Assembly (NCBI RefSeq): GCF_006442965.1
Contig: NZ_VFWX01000001.1
Location: 1-64,000 of the forward strand
DNA length: 64,000 nucleotides
Source: Mesorhizobium sp. CU3
GTDB taxonomy: Bacteria; Pseudomonadota; Alphaproteobacteria; Rhizobiales; Rhizobiaceae
Direction: 5' to 3'
Part shown: piece after piece, positions 1-9,146 of the stretch
Position numbering within the stretch: position 1 is the first letter of the stretch
Layout: every line of letters begins with the position of its first letter
Notes under the pieces: model-generated
Told to the model about the DNA's origin: nothing
The model's input: the letters and a program-made list of their open reading frames with translations, nothing else
Databases searched by the model: none
Position numbers and translations under genes: made by a program

Positions 1-3000
1 TTCACCTACAGCTATACGCTCGGCGCCGCGCAGACCCATCCTGCCGGCAACGGCAACAACACGCTGCCCGACAGCGTTTCGGTCGCGGTCGACGGCATCG
101 GCGGCACCCATGGCGCCGGCAGCGTAAACATCACTATCGTCGATGACATTCCGAAGGCCAATGCGGACACCGGCAATGTGACGGAAGGCGCGCTGCTGCA
201 GGTCAACGCCGCCAATGGCGTGCTGTCGAACGACGTGTCGGGCGCGGACGGCTATGCCGCCGGCGGCGGCGTGGTCGGCGTGCGCGCCGCAAACGGCGAC
301 ACCACCACGGCGGTGGCCACGGGCATCAACACCCAGATCGTCGGCCAGTACGGCACGCTGACGCTGCAGGCGGACGGCTCGTACTCATACAAGGCGACCG
401 CGAACGCAATCTCGTCGAACGCGACCGACACGTTCGTCTACACGGTCAAGGACGGCGACGGCGACACCTCGACCACGACGCTGACCATCAATGTCGCCAA
501 CGTGACGCTGGCCCCCGTCAACCAGACCGGCCAGGTCAACGAAGCCGCGCTCGACCTGACCAAAGATCCAACCGACCTTGCCGCCGGCACGGTGACGGGC
601 TCCACTCCGGCAAGCACTGCCGAGACGGTGACGGGCCAGCTTACGGTGGCGGGCACGGGAATCGCCTACACGCCGATCAGCCAGACGACGGCGCATGGCG
701 TGTTCGAACTGCAGGCAAACGGCGCCTGGACCTACACCTTGACCACGCCATTCAACAGCGGCGCGGTCCAGGGCGCCAACACCGTGGCGGGAGCCGAAAG
801 CTTCACCTACACGGCCACCGACGCCAACGGCAACACCGTCCAGGGAACCGTCAAGATCGACGTCGTCGATGACATTCCGAAGGCCAATGCGGACACCGGC
901 AATGTGACGGAAGGCGCGCTGCTGCAGGTCAACGCCGCCAATGGCGTGCTGTCGAACGACGTGTCGGGCGCGGACGGCTATGCCGCCGGCGGCGGCGTGG
1001 TCGGCGTGCGCGCCGCAAACGGCGACACCACCACGGCGGTGGCCACGGGCATCAACACCCAGATCGTCGGCCAGTACGGCACGCTGACGCTGCAGGCGGA
1101 CGGCTCGTACTCATACAAGGCGACCGCGAACGCAATCTCGTCGAACGCGACCGACACGTTCGTCTACACGGTCAAGGACGGCGACGGCGACACCTCGACC
1201 ACGACGCTGACCATCAATGTCGCCAACGTGACGCTGGCCCCCGTCAACCAGACCGGCCAGGTCAACGAAGCCGCGCTCGACCTGACCAAAGATCCAACCG
1301 ACCTTGCCGCCGGCACGGTGACGGGCTCCACTCCGGCAAGCACTGCCGAGACGGTGACGGGCCAGCTTACGGTGGCGGGCACGGGAATCGCCTACACGCC
1401 GATCAGCCAGACGACGGCGCATGGCGTGTTCGAACTGCAGGCAAACGGCGCCTGGACCTACACCTTGACCACGCCATTCAACAGCGGCGCGGTCCAGGGC
1501 GCCAACACCGTGGCGGGAGCCGAAAGCTTCACCTACACGGCCACCGACGCCAACGGCAACACCGTCCAGGGAACCGTCAAGATCGACGTCGTCGATGACA
1601 TTCCGACATTGGGCACGGTGCAGAGCCAGCAGGCAAGCAATGATCCGCTGCAAGCACCAGCGGTCGGAACGCTCCACTTCAGCGCGGGCGCCGATGGGGC
1701 CGGGGCCGCCATGACGATCACGGCCAACACCACGGGCATTACCTCCGGCGGGCACAACCTCATCACGGAACAGGTGGGCAATGTCTTGACCGCCTATGCC
1801 GACAACAACAACAACGGCTCGCATGATGCGGGCGACACCGCGGTCTTCACCATCACTGTAAATCCCAACGCCGGCACGTCGGGCCAGTATACATTCGACC
1901 TCCTGGCGCCGCTGGACGGCACCGTGAGCAATGTATCCATCGCGTCGAGCGGATCCTACGGATCCGGGCCCAGTAATTCTATTGTCGTGACGGCCGGTGG
2001 GCAGAACGTCGTGATGGTGACCGGGTGGGCTCCAGCCGGAGGCTTCAATGAAGCAAACTGGCTTGCCGGCGGCAATCCGGCGCTGACGCAGACCTCAAAT
2101 GTCAACGGATCGAACGCCGGTTGGGGACTTGGCAACAACAATTTCGATGCCGGCGAGTTCATGCGTTTCGATTTCGGCACGCCTAACGACTATGATGGTG
2201 CCGGCGCATACGTCCCTCCTGCCATCACCATTGCAAGCGTCAGCTATGCCAAGTTCACGTTCGATGCGGTTTCGGCAAGCGACAAGATCGAGTTCGTCGC
2301 CCACTATACAAATGGAAGCACCGCTTCCTTCATCCCGACCACCGGTGCGACGTCGCTAACGATCAACTCGCCTGCGGGCCTACAGATCGCATGGGTCGAC
2401 GCGTACGAATCGTCGGGCAAGACCAAGCTCAACCTGACGGATCTCGGCGTCAGCAGCACCACCGTCGACCATACCATTCCAGTAACGCTGCAACTTACGG
2501 ATGGAGATGGCGACAAGACCGGTACGGCGAATTTCACTGTCCACGTGGCCGCCGGCCTGACGCCTTTTACCGTAGCTGCCCCGGTCGTGCTCGATCTCAA
2601 CCATGACGGGATCCACACCACCGACCTTACGCATTCGACGGTATCGTTCGACTACAATGGCGATGGCGTCGCTTCGAAAACCGCCTGGGTCGATTCCCAC
2701 GACGGCATCCTCGCGATCGATCTCAATGGCGACGGCAAGGTCAACAACGGTTCTGAAATCGTGTTCACGCAGCATGTTGCTGGCGCCGCGACCGATCTTG
2801 CCGCACTTGAGCAGCTCTACGACACAAACCATGACGGCAAACTGACCGCCGCCGACCACGATTTCTCGAAGTTTGGTGTCTGGCAGGATGCCAATGGAAA
2901 CGGTGTCGCAGATGCTGGCGAGTTCAAGTCTCTTGCCACCCTGGGCATTGTAGAGATCGGTCTCGAAAGCAACCACCAGCAGTCGATTTCGGCTGACGGC

Positions 3001-3426
3001 TCGGTGGTAACCTATGGCGAAGCGACCTTCACCACTGCCGACGGTCAGACCGGTGCGGTCGCCGACATCGGCTTCGGCAACTACGATGGTGCCGGCTCTG
3101 GCGGCAATTCGACCCTCGCCGGCACCTCGGGCGCCGACACGTTCAAGATCGAAAATCTGAACATAAAGGATCTGATCAGCGACTATCACGGCTCCGAAGG
3201 CGACAAGGTCGACCTATCCGCGCTGTTCGAAAAGGCACCGGCTGGCAACATTGCCGATTATGTCCACTACAACAGCGCAACCAGCACCGTCAGCGTCGAC
3301 ACCAGCGGCTCGGGCAATCCGGCCAACTTCGTCGACGTCGCGGTGCTGCAGAACGCACCTGCCGCCGGAACGATCAACATTCTCTACGACGACTCGAACC
3401 ATCAGCAGCACACGGCCACGATTTAG
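1..3426 (+). CDS. Large type-I-secreted adhesin, Ig/cadherin-like repeats, 5' end outside window
   Basis: The frame is open from base 1, so about 1,141 C-terminal residues are seen and the start is missing. The visible part begins with beta-sandwich repeats of VCBS/cadherin-like type, each ending with a VDDIP linker. A middle region is followed by an Asp/Asn-rich section with EF-hand-like calcium loops (VLDLNHDG, IDLNGDGK, YDTNHDGK, QDANGNG). The end (GTSGADTFKIEN through a short beta-rich tail ending TATI) matches the type-I secretion C-terminal target domain of the VCA0849 type. Such proteins are exported by an ABC/MFP/TolC system and promote surface or cell attachment and biofilm. No exporter is in the window. 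The perfect internal duplication suggests copy-number variation. Confidence 0.9.
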   Translation, partial: FTYSYTLGAAQTHPAGNGNNTLPDSVSVAVDGIGGTHGAGSVNITIVDDIPKANADTGNVTEGALLQVNAANGVLSNDVSGADGYAAGGGVVGVRAANGDTTTAVATGINTQIVGQYGTLTLQADGSYSYKATANAISSNATDTFVYTVKDGDGDTSTTTLTINVANVTLAPVNQTGQVNEAALDLTKDPTDLAAGTVTGSTPASTAETVTGQLTVAGTGIAYTPISQTTAHGVFELQANGAWTYTLTTPFNSGAVQGANTVAGAESFTYTATDANGNTVQGTVKIDVVDDIPKANADTGNVTEGALLQVNAANGVLSNDVSGADGYAAGGGVVGVRAANGDTTTAVATGINTQIVGQYGTLTLQADGSYSYKATANAISSNATDTFVYTVKDGDGDTSTTTLTINVANVTLAPVNQTGQVNEAALDLTKDPTDLAAGTVTGSTPASTAETVTGQLTVAGTGIAYTPISQTTAHGVFELQANGAWTYTLTTPFNSGAVQGANTVAGAESFTYTATDANGNTVQGTVKIDVVDDIPTLGTVQSQQASNDPLQAPAVGTLHFSAGADGAGAAMTITANTTGITSGGHNLITEQVGNVLTAYADNNNNGSHDAGDTAVFTITVNPNAGTSGQYTFDLLAPLDGTVSNVSIASSGSYGSGPSNSIVVTAGGQNVVMVTGWAPAGGFNEANWLAGGNPALTQTSNVNGSNAGWGLGNNNFDAGEFMRFDFGTPNDYDGAGAYVPPAITIASVSYAKFTFDAVSASDKIEFVAHYTNGSTASFIPTTGATSLTINSPAGLQIAWVDAYESSGKTKLNLTDLGVSSTTVDHTIPVTLQLTDGDGDKTGTANFTVHVAAGLTPFTVAAPVVLDLNHDGIHTTDLTHSTVSFDYNGDGVASKTAWVDSHDGILAIDLNGDGKVNNGSEIVFTQHVAGAATDLAALEQLYDTNHDGKLTAADHDFSKFGVWQDANGNGVADAGEFKSLATLGIVEIGLESNHQQSISADGSVVTYGEATFTTADGQTGAVADIGFGNYDGAGSGGNSTLAGTSGADTFKIENLNIKDLISDYHGSEGDKVDLSALFEKAPAGNIADYVHYNSATSTVSVDTSGSGNPANFVDVAVLQNAPAAGTINILYDDSNHQQHTATI
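137..1588 (+). repeat. Perfect 726-bp tandem duplication inside the adhesin gene
   Basis: Bases 137-862 and 863-1588 appear identical base for base, with a period of 726 bp (242 codons), and are followed by a partial third copy of about 19 bp to 1607. The unit encodes two Ig-like modules running from the DDIPKANADTGNV linker to the next VDDIP. Upstream of 137 the sequence diverges from the unit, so only these two copies are visible here. Confidence 0.95.
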
Positions 3427-3463
3427 CACCTATGTGTGGCGGCTCGGCACTTATGTGTGGCGG
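3426..3463 (+). repeat. Two copies of a 17-bp direct repeat, 21-bp period, after the adhesin stop
   Basis: GCACCTATGTGTGGCGG (3426-3442) and GCACTTATGTGTGGCGG (3447-3463) differ at one base. They lie just past the adhesin stop codon and upstream of the next gene. Function is unknown; it may be a replication-slippage product or a regulator site. Confidence 0.6.
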
Positions 3464-3519
3464 CATTCCCATGCTATGCATTAGCGAAGCGTGAATTCGT
3501 AGTTTGGAGAGGGACTTAC

Positions 3520-3888
3520 ATGAAGCGTTACGCAAGATTGCTGGCTTCGGCCACGGCGCTGCTCTTGGCCGGATCGATAGGTTTCGCCGCCGACATCATC
3601 GGTGAGCCGGCGATCAATTACTGCCGTACCGTCGGCACCTCGGACCTGGTGCTGACCGACAACATGGTCGAGCTCAAGGACCATGTGGTGAAGCTGATGG
3701 ATGAATCGGTCGCCGTCGCCAACAGCCCGGAATGGATCCACTCCTCGCGCCCCGCCTTCGTCTGGGCTTCGGAAGCCAAGGTCGCCTGCGGCATGGCCTA
3801 TGGCTACCTCAAGACGAACTACAAGGACGAAGATACGCTCAACAAATGCGAGTGCTTCCACGACCGCATGGTCGAGTACATGCACTGA
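3520..3888 (+). CDS. Small exported protein of unknown function
   Basis: 122 residues. The ATG at 3520 is preceded by GGAGAGGG, a good ribosome binding site. Residues 1-24 form a signal peptide (basic start, hydrophobic core, cleavage after GFA). The mature part has four Cys, including the spaced CEC near the C-terminus, and alternating charged segments, which fits a small periplasmic helical protein. A longer in-frame start at 3436 exists but would bury the signal peptide. I recognise no family. Confidence 0.7.
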   Translation: MKRYARLLASATALLLAGSIGFAADIIGEPAINYCRTVGTSDLVLTDNMVELKDHVVKLMDESVAVANSPEWIHSSRPAFVWASEAKVACGMAYGYLKTNYKDEDTLNKCECFHDRMVEYMH

Positions 3889-3921
3889 GCTGATGGGCGT
3901 GCGCTGCGCCGACCGGTTGCG

Positions 3922-5310
3922 ATGATGGATATGAGAGCCTGGGGGGAGGCGGACGCCTGCGCGACCCTAGCGCCGACTGCAGCCCATGCCGGCGTGACAC
4001 GGCCAGCCGGCTTCCGACGCGAGCCTTGGCGAGCCCTGGCGCTCGTCTTCGTCGTTGCCGCGGCCGCCTCCGGCTGCCAGTCGAAAAGCGGCGCGTCGGA
4101 CGTGCTCGATCCATCGGCGATCGCGGCGCCGACAGGCCAGGCAGGCAGCGCGGCCGCGCCTGCCCAGCAGGCAAACAGCACGGTTCAAAGCGACTCGGCC
4201 GTGGGCAGTTCGGCTCTGGCCGGTCCGCCCCAGGGCAGCGCGACCGCGGGCGGCCCGACTTCGGCCGCCGCCGCGCAGGCCAATCTGACACTCGGCACCG
4301 GGCCGACCAGGGTGGCCATGCTGCTGCCGCTTTCGGCTCCCGGAAGCGCGGGCGAGAACGGCCGCAAGATGTATGACGGCGCGCGGCTCGCCATGGCCGA
4401 TCTCGGCGACAAGCTTCTGACGCTGACGATCCAGGACACACGCGGCGACAGCGGCTACGCCAAGGATCTCGCGATGAAGGCGATCACGTCGGGCACGGCG
4501 AAGGCCGTCATCGGCCCGTCGGAGCTGGCGGCCACGCAGCATCTTGCCAAACTGTCCGGCTCGAAGCGGCCGCCGGTGCTGGCGCTGGCCGACAATTTCG
4601 CCGGCGGCCCGGGCGTCTATGCGGTGCGGCTCAGCGAAGCCGACAGCGCCGCCGCCGGCGCGGCTGCAATCGCCGGCAAGGGCGCCAGGAAATTCGTGCT
4701 GATGGTGCCGGCGGGCGCGGACTCGAGCGCGATCGAATCACGGGTCGCCAATGCGCTCAGCATCTATGGCGCGACGCTTGCGGTGACGCTGCCCTATTCG
4801 GCGACGGATGGCGGCGCCAAGGTGGTGTCGGACATGAGCTCGCTGGTCGAGGCGCCCGACGCCGTCGTCGTCGCCTGCGGCGACGGCAACCCGACGGCGG
4901 TGCTTGCGGCGCTGAAGGCGAAAGGCATCCCGGGCAAGACGGTGACGCTGATCGGCACCGACCGCTGGCTCGAGCGCCCGATGGATCCGCTCTACGAAGG
5001 CGCCTATATCGCAACGCTCGACCAAGGCGAGACCGGGCCGATCGCCGACCGCTTCAAGGCGACCTACCACTACCAGCCGGACATGAATGTCGCCTATGCC
5101 TACGACATGGTGGCGCTGAGCGCGGGCATAGCGAGCGCGGCCGGCCCCGACGGCTTCAACAAGCAGGTGCTGGAGAACGCCCGCGGCTTCCGCGGCTCGA
5201 CCGGCCTATTCCGCTTCCGCGCCGACGGCTCGAGCCAGAGGTCTATGCCGTTTTTCAGGGTGGAAAAGGGGCAGCTGAAGCTGGTGGAGAAGTCGACGTC
5301 GGGGTTTTGA
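3922..5310 (+). CDS. Putative lipoprotein, PBP activator / Peripla_BP_6-like
   Basis: 462 residues from the ATG at 3922. A lipobox (AAASGC) sits at Cys52 of that reading, unusually deep. A GTG start at 3994 would give an ordinary 27-residue lipoprotein signal peptide (MTRPAGFRREPWRALALVFV onward), so 3994 is the likelier start. An Ala/Gln/Ser-rich linker follows, then a type-I periplasmic-binding fold beginning TRVAMLLPLSAPGS and running to the end. This arrangement matches alphaproteobacterial proteins annotated as penicillin-binding protein activators or ABC substrate-binding-like lipoproteins. No transporter genes are adjacent, which argues against a transport role. It is convergent with the next, A+T-richer gene. 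Confidence 0.75.
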   Translation: MMDMRAWGEADACATLAPTAAHAGVTRPAGFRREPWRALALVFVVAAAASGCQSKSGASDVLDPSAIAAPTGQAGSAAAPAQQANSTVQSDSAVGSSALAGPPQGSATAGGPTSAAAAQANLTLGTGPTRVAMLLPLSAPGSAGENGRKMYDGARLAMADLGDKLLTLTIQDTRGDSGYAKDLAMKAITSGTAKAVIGPSELAATQHLAKLSGSKRPPVLALADNFAGGPGVYAVRLSEADSAAAGAAAIAGKGARKFVLMVPAGADSSAIESRVANALSIYGATLAVTLPYSATDGGAKVVSDMSSLVEAPDAVVVACGDGNPTAVLAALKAKGIPGKTVTLIGTDRWLERPMDPLYEGAYIATLDQGETGPIADRFKATYHYQPDMNVAYAYDMVALSAGIASAAGPDGFNKQVLENARGFRGSTGLFRFRADGSSQRSMPFFRVEKGQLKLVEKSTSGF

Positions 5311-5322
5311 GGGGATCTATGT

Positions 5323-6462
5323 CTATTTGAATAGATATCTTGACACCTCTGGGTTACCTCGCCGCCACATCACGTTGTCAAGAAAATAGTGATGAACGTT
5401 GATAAATACCCAAAAAATAAATAGAAATATTGTAGAACCCATAACCTCCCTATTATAGGGAACCAATTGGTTCAACGCCATTGGAACCAACCAAAATCCT
5501 AAAGCTCCGATTATTCCACCGACAATGATAAAGGCTGCAACACGAAGCTTGTACCTTGGTGAAAGCGGAGAAAGTATCTTAAGTTCAACACCCTGTCCCG
5601 CATCTTTCTGATCCCGCTCGACATTGGTCTGGTAGCGCCAAACCACTGCCAGATACTGTGTCGAATGCAGCGCCGGTATCACTAGCAACCAGAGTGGATT
5701 GTATGTGCCGAGCAGTATCCAAGCGTACAGGGACACACTGTATGCAATGACACCATTGTACGGGAGCGTGTTGCCGTTCTTGCGCCAGCGGTTGATCAGC
5801 ATCACTATGGTGGCAGCGGTTGAAGCCGCCGCCGCGGTTATCACAACATTTATGATCCAAGATGGGGCGGAGAACGTATAGTAGTTTAATCCCCAGAGTT
5901 CAAGCCTCGTAATTACTGAGTTTACTTCTAGCCAAGCTAATATCCATACGGCATAGCTATTGATCAGTAGCACCTTCTTATCGCCGTCGTTGAAGAATTT
6001 CCTTTTAAGCACAGCGTCGACCATGAGCATTCCATAGCCTTGTTTGACGTAGTGCCAGCCGACAAAAAACGCCATTGCGTTGCTCGCATAGCCCAGCAGC
6101 CGAGTGTTTCCGGTGCCAAACGCGTATGCGAAAAAGACAACCATAATGATTGGAACGATAATTCCGGCAAAGATGTAACGAACCTGCAGGTCCTTTCCGT
6201 ATCCTTCTCCACGGACCTTTCTGCCAAAATTCCGATAGAATATCTGATACGAGTGAGCAAAATGCGGATGATTTATCAGGTTCGCCAGCAAAAGCATCGC
6301 TGCAGAAATCACGCCCTCATATCGGAGCGGAACGAAAAATAGTGGAGGCAGAAGAACGAAGGCGCTGCCGCCAAGCATCAGGAAATCAACGATCGGCCCG
6401 AAGAGATAAGCCTTTCTTTGCGTTACCTCCGGCTCCGATTTCGCTGCGGCCTGAAGTGTCAT
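5323..6462 (-). CDS. Polytopic membrane protein with conserved-looking His motifs
   Basis: 379 residues from an ATG at 6462 preceded by GGAGG. The protein has about 8-9 hydrophobic segments. His-containing motifs lie next to or between them: NHPHFAHSY, GWHYVKQGYG, HSTQYLAVVWRY and INVHHYFLDNVMWR. Clustered His near membrane faces recalls di-iron membrane oxygenases, but I cannot place it in a named family. It is the last gene of a three-gene operon, starting 2 bp after the methyltransferase stop. G+C is clearly lower than in flanking genes, suggesting horizontal acquisition. Confidence 0.75.
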   Translation of the reverse strand: MTLQAAAKSEPEVTQRKAYLFGPIVDFLMLGGSAFVLLPPLFFVPLRYEGVISAAMLLLANLINHPHFAHSYQIFYRNFGRKVRGEGYGKDLQVRYIFAGIIVPIIMVVFFAYAFGTGNTRLLGYASNAMAFFVGWHYVKQGYGMLMVDAVLKRKFFNDGDKKVLLINSYAVWILAWLEVNSVITRLELWGLNYYTFSAPSWIINVVITAAAASTAATIVMLINRWRKNGNTLPYNGVIAYSVSLYAWILLGTYNPLWLLVIPALHSTQYLAVVWRYQTNVERDQKDAGQGVELKILSPLSPRYKLRVAAFIIVGGIIGALGFWLVPMALNQLVPYNREVMGSTIFLFIFWVFINVHHYFLDNVMWRRGNPEVSRYLFK

Positions 6463-6464
6463 AG

Positions 6465-7136
6465 TTACACCTCCGTGTCGGACGAGAGCGCCGGCGCTGG
6501 GGCAAGCCAAGGCACCAGCATCGGCACGCGCTTGGCATATTCTTCATACTCCGGAAAGGTCTGGCGTAGGATGAGTTCTTCGTATCTGGCGCGCCTGAAC
6601 TGCAACAAAAACTGGATGATTCCCAGCGCCAGCATGATCGCCGAGAAATGCGAGACAATCATCCCAAGAACAAAGACGGCCTCGCACACGTACAAGGGAT
6701 GGCGCACGATCGAATAGGGCCCGGTGGTGACCAATCGGCGTGCCGTGGCCATGATCGAGAAGGAGCGGCCAAGCCAAAACAGGCAAAAAATCGAGCTCGC
6801 CGTGCCAACCAGAATCAAGCAAAGCGCCACCACTTGCAGCAACTCGCTGTCGACTGGCTCGGTCAAGAACATGGCCACCAGCATCATAAACGAGCCTGCC
6901 ACTGATATTATTCTCGGCTTGACGCCCGCTGCCGTCCCCTTCGGCGGAAGACGGGCAGTGGTCATGATAATCTGCAAAAGCAGCAACGTTACGGAAAATA
7001 TCTTTGTAGTAAAAGCAAGAATACTCGCTGGCGTTTCTCCATTAAAATGAAATAAAAGCGCGATGAAACTTAGTACAGCTAACACCGTTGTGACGACAAC
7101 GATCAGAATTCTTCCAATAAAATCCTCAGTCAACAT
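6465..7136 (-). CDS. Isoprenylcysteine carboxyl-methyltransferase-like membrane methyltransferase
   Basis: 223 residues from the ATG at 7136, preceded by AGAGGG. That start overlaps the upstream hydroxylase gene by 11 bp, so the two are translationally coupled; the longer open frame to 7385 is only shadow. There are five or so membrane segments. The C-terminal ICMT/PEMT core is clear: TTGPYSIVRHPLYVCE (about 139-152) and EELILRQTFPEYEEYAKRVP (about 187-206), the SAM-binding signature of this superfamily. Bacterial members methylate small molecules, lipids or terpenoid acids. The substrate is unknown here; the hydroxylase partner suggests a lipid. Confidence 0.8.
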   Translation of the reverse strand: MLTEDFIGRILIVVVTTVLAVLSFIALLFHFNGETPASILAFTTKIFSVTLLLLQIIMTTARLPPKGTAAGVKPRIISVAGSFMMLVAMFLTEPVDSELLQVVALCLILVGTASSIFCLFWLGRSFSIMATARRLVTTGPYSIVRHPLYVCEAVFVLGMIVSHFSAIMLALGIIQFLLQFRRARYEELILRQTFPEYEEYAKRVPMLVPWLAPAPALSSDTEV

Positions 7137-7971
7137 TCGCGCCACCCTCTTGGATAGATCCAGGGAGCGGTTCCACGCTATAACCGACCCTTCCGTTCCT
7201 TTTCCATTCCCATTTTGGAGCCAGTGGATAAACGAGTTGTTCGACGTAGGTCGGGGGAATCGGCTCATCGACACCGTACCGCTCCGGCACCGCGTTGCCA
7301 GGCAGGTGCATCGTACCGAAGAGCGCATCGATAAGTGAAACCTGGGCGGCGAAATTCTTGTCGTATGCGGCGCGGTCATTGGCATGGTGCCAATGATGGA
7401 ATTGAGGGGACGCGATCAGCCACCGGAAAGGCCCGATGTTGAGCTTGATGTTGGAATGCAGAAGAATGGCGTGGCCACAGGAAATGAACGCAAATATTGC
7501 TATCGCTTCGTTGCTGAAGCCCAGCAAAAAAACCGGCACCAATGACGAGCCCTTCATAAGAATCTGGTCGACTGGATGAACCCTTGATCCGGCAAGCCAA
7601 TCAAGCTCTTCAATGCTGTGGTGAATCGCATGAAAGCGCCACAGGACCGGAATGGCATGAAAGGCACGATGCGCCCAATAGAGCCCGACGTCTGCAACCA
7701 GGACAATCTCAAAAACCTGCAGCCAGACCGGCTGCGAAGATACTGCGGCCGCAACATAGGCGGGCAGCAGTTGCCCTATCGTGCCCGTCGCCAGCGCAAG
7801 AAGCGCTGCCATGCCAAGTTTGATGGGAACACCGTTGAACAGGGCGTAAATGAGGTCGTTGAAAAACGCCTTCCTCAATATCTTCTGGTGCGGTCTTAGG
7901 GCGAGCAGGTGCTCAAGCGGCAAGAAGATCATAGCCGCGATCAAAAGACCCTTCAAATTCAGGATGTCCAT
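7126..7971 (-). CDS. Sterol desaturase / fatty acid hydroxylase superfamily protein
   Basis: 281 residues. It carries the full set of di-iron His boxes of the FA_hydroxylase family: HRAFH (101-105), HAIHH (114-118) and HHWHH (192-196), set among four or five hydrophobic segments. Members hydroxylate or desaturate lipids such as sterols, hopanoids, carotenoids or ornithine lipids, in the membrane, using O2. It is the first gene of the A+T-rich trio and precedes the ICMT-like gene with overlap. No terpenoid biosynthesis genes are nearby, so the substrate cannot be named. Confidence 0.88.
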   Translation of the reverse strand: MDILNLKGLLIAAMIFLPLEHLLALRPHQKILRKAFFNDLIYALFNGVPIKLGMAALLALATGTIGQLLPAYVAAAVSSQPVWLQVFEIVLVADVGLYWAHRAFHAIPVLWRFHAIHHSIEELDWLAGSRVHPVDQILMKGSSLVPVFLLGFSNEAIAIFAFISCGHAILLHSNIKLNIGPFRWLIASPQFHHWHHANDRAAYDKNFAAQVSLIDALFGTMHLPGNAVPERYGVDEPIPPTYVEQLVYPLAPKWEWKRNGRVGYSVEPLPGSIQEGGANVD

Positions 7972-8062
7972 ACAGCACCCTCACAGCCAAGCTCCGATTC
8001 AACCATCTGGCCAATTTCAGCGCAAGCTAATGGTTTCCAAAGGGTTAACCGGCAGCGTCTTG

Positions 8063-8584
8063 TCAAACCGGCATAACGAACGCGCCAGCGCTGACCGCAA
8101 CTTGAAACGCTATTGTGCAGATTGCGGCGGCGGCGATCGGCACACCAAACGGTACCACCCCCTTGCGGTCCAAATGCTGGATATAGACGCGGAAGGCACC
8201 TTCCGGCAGCATGAAGGGAAATTTCATGACCATAGCGGTGGCGAGGGCAAGCACCAGGAGCAGGATGGAAAAGAGGGCGAGGCCGCTGCCTCCGATCAAA
8301 AACGGCATGACAGCCATAAGCTTCACGTCGCCGGCGCCAAGCTTGCGCAAAGCCCAGAACGGAAAGAGCACGACGAAGAGCAGCAATCCCGCGAGCGTGC
8401 TCATTCCCATGTCCCACCAGGACCCGGACTCGACGGACATGAGTTGCAGGGAACCGAGCCCCAGGCAGAGCAGGACGCCTACATTGCCGTTGGATATTTT
8501 TTGGGTTGTGAAGTCCGTCCATCCGACTCTTGCGAGCACCGGGATGGCAAGAGCCTTGAGGATAATCGATACGGCGAGAAGCAT
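8063..8584 (-). CDS. cpaA: Prepilin peptidase of the Tad pilus (CpaA/TadV)
   Basis: 173 residues, the short form of the A24 aspartic peptidase family without an N-methylation domain. It has about six membrane helices. The catalytic aspartates are Asp24 in GWTDFTTQKI and Asp86 in LGAGDVK. It would cleave the Flp pilins and the TadE/TadF pseudopilins at the Gly before their hydrophobic segments. It is the last gene of the minus-strand arm, 8 bp after the TPR lipoprotein gene. Confidence 0.92.
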   Translation of the reverse strand: MLLAVSIILKALAIPVLARVGWTDFTTQKISNGNVGVLLCLGLGSLQLMSVESGSWWDMGMSTLAGLLLFVVLFPFWALRKLGAGDVKLMAVMPFLIGGSGLALFSILLLVLALATAMVMKFPFMLPEGAFRVYIQHLDRKGVVPFGVPIAAAAICTIAFQVAVSAGAFVMPV

Positions 8585-8592
8585 GGCCTGCC

Positions 8593-9129
8593 CTACCGCT
8601 CGATGTTCTGCACGCTGGACGACAACAGCTTCAGATTGTTCGCTACGGTAGGATCGTTTGGCGCCAGCTCGTATGCCTTGAGAAAATTCGTCCGCGCCTG
8701 CTGTAGCTTGCCGCGCAGCAGATAGGAATAGCCGACATTGTTGTAATATTCCGGCGTCGCGCCGAGCAGTCGATAGGCTCGGCCATAGGCCATATCGGCC
8801 AGATCGAAGCGCCCTATGCGGTCACAGGACGCGGCGAGACCAAGCCAGGCGACACCATCATTCGGCGCGAGCCTGGTTGCCTTGTAGAACAAGGCGCCGG
8901 CGTTGCCGTAATTTTCGGAACGGAACTGGGTCTTGGCCTCGGTAACCGCCTGGTCCGATGCGTAATAGTCGACATCGCTCACCGTCTTCAGCCCGTCGAA
9001 GGCGTCACCGAAGGCGGTGTAATCGCCCTTGGCGGGTTCGTTGGTGCGCACGACCCCGCCGGTGTCGGACTGACAGCCGGCAAGTGCTATCATCAACAGG
9101 CCGGCCGCGGCGGCAATCAGCTTCTTCAT
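8593..9129 (-). CDS. tadD: TadD-like TPR lipoprotein
   Basis: 178 residues. Lipobox LAGC with Cys19. TPR-like repeats cover about residues 65-170 (ALFYKATRLAPNDGVAWLGLA; LRGKLQQARTNFLKAYELAP). TadD proteins act as outer-membrane-associated pilotins or scaffolds for Tad secretin assembly. It lies between tadC and cpaA with short gaps, so probably one operon. SD GGGGA precedes the ATG. Confidence 0.87.
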   Translation of the reverse strand: MKKLIAAAAGLLMIALAGCQSDTGGVVRTNEPAKGDYTAFGDAFDGLKTVSDVDYYASDQAVTEAKTQFRSENYGNAGALFYKATRLAPNDGVAWLGLAASCDRIGRFDLADMAYGRAYRLLGATPEYYNNVGYSYLLRGKLQQARTNFLKAYELAPNDPTVANNLKLLSSSVQNIER

Positions 9130-9146
9130 GTGGCTTCCCCGTTCAA

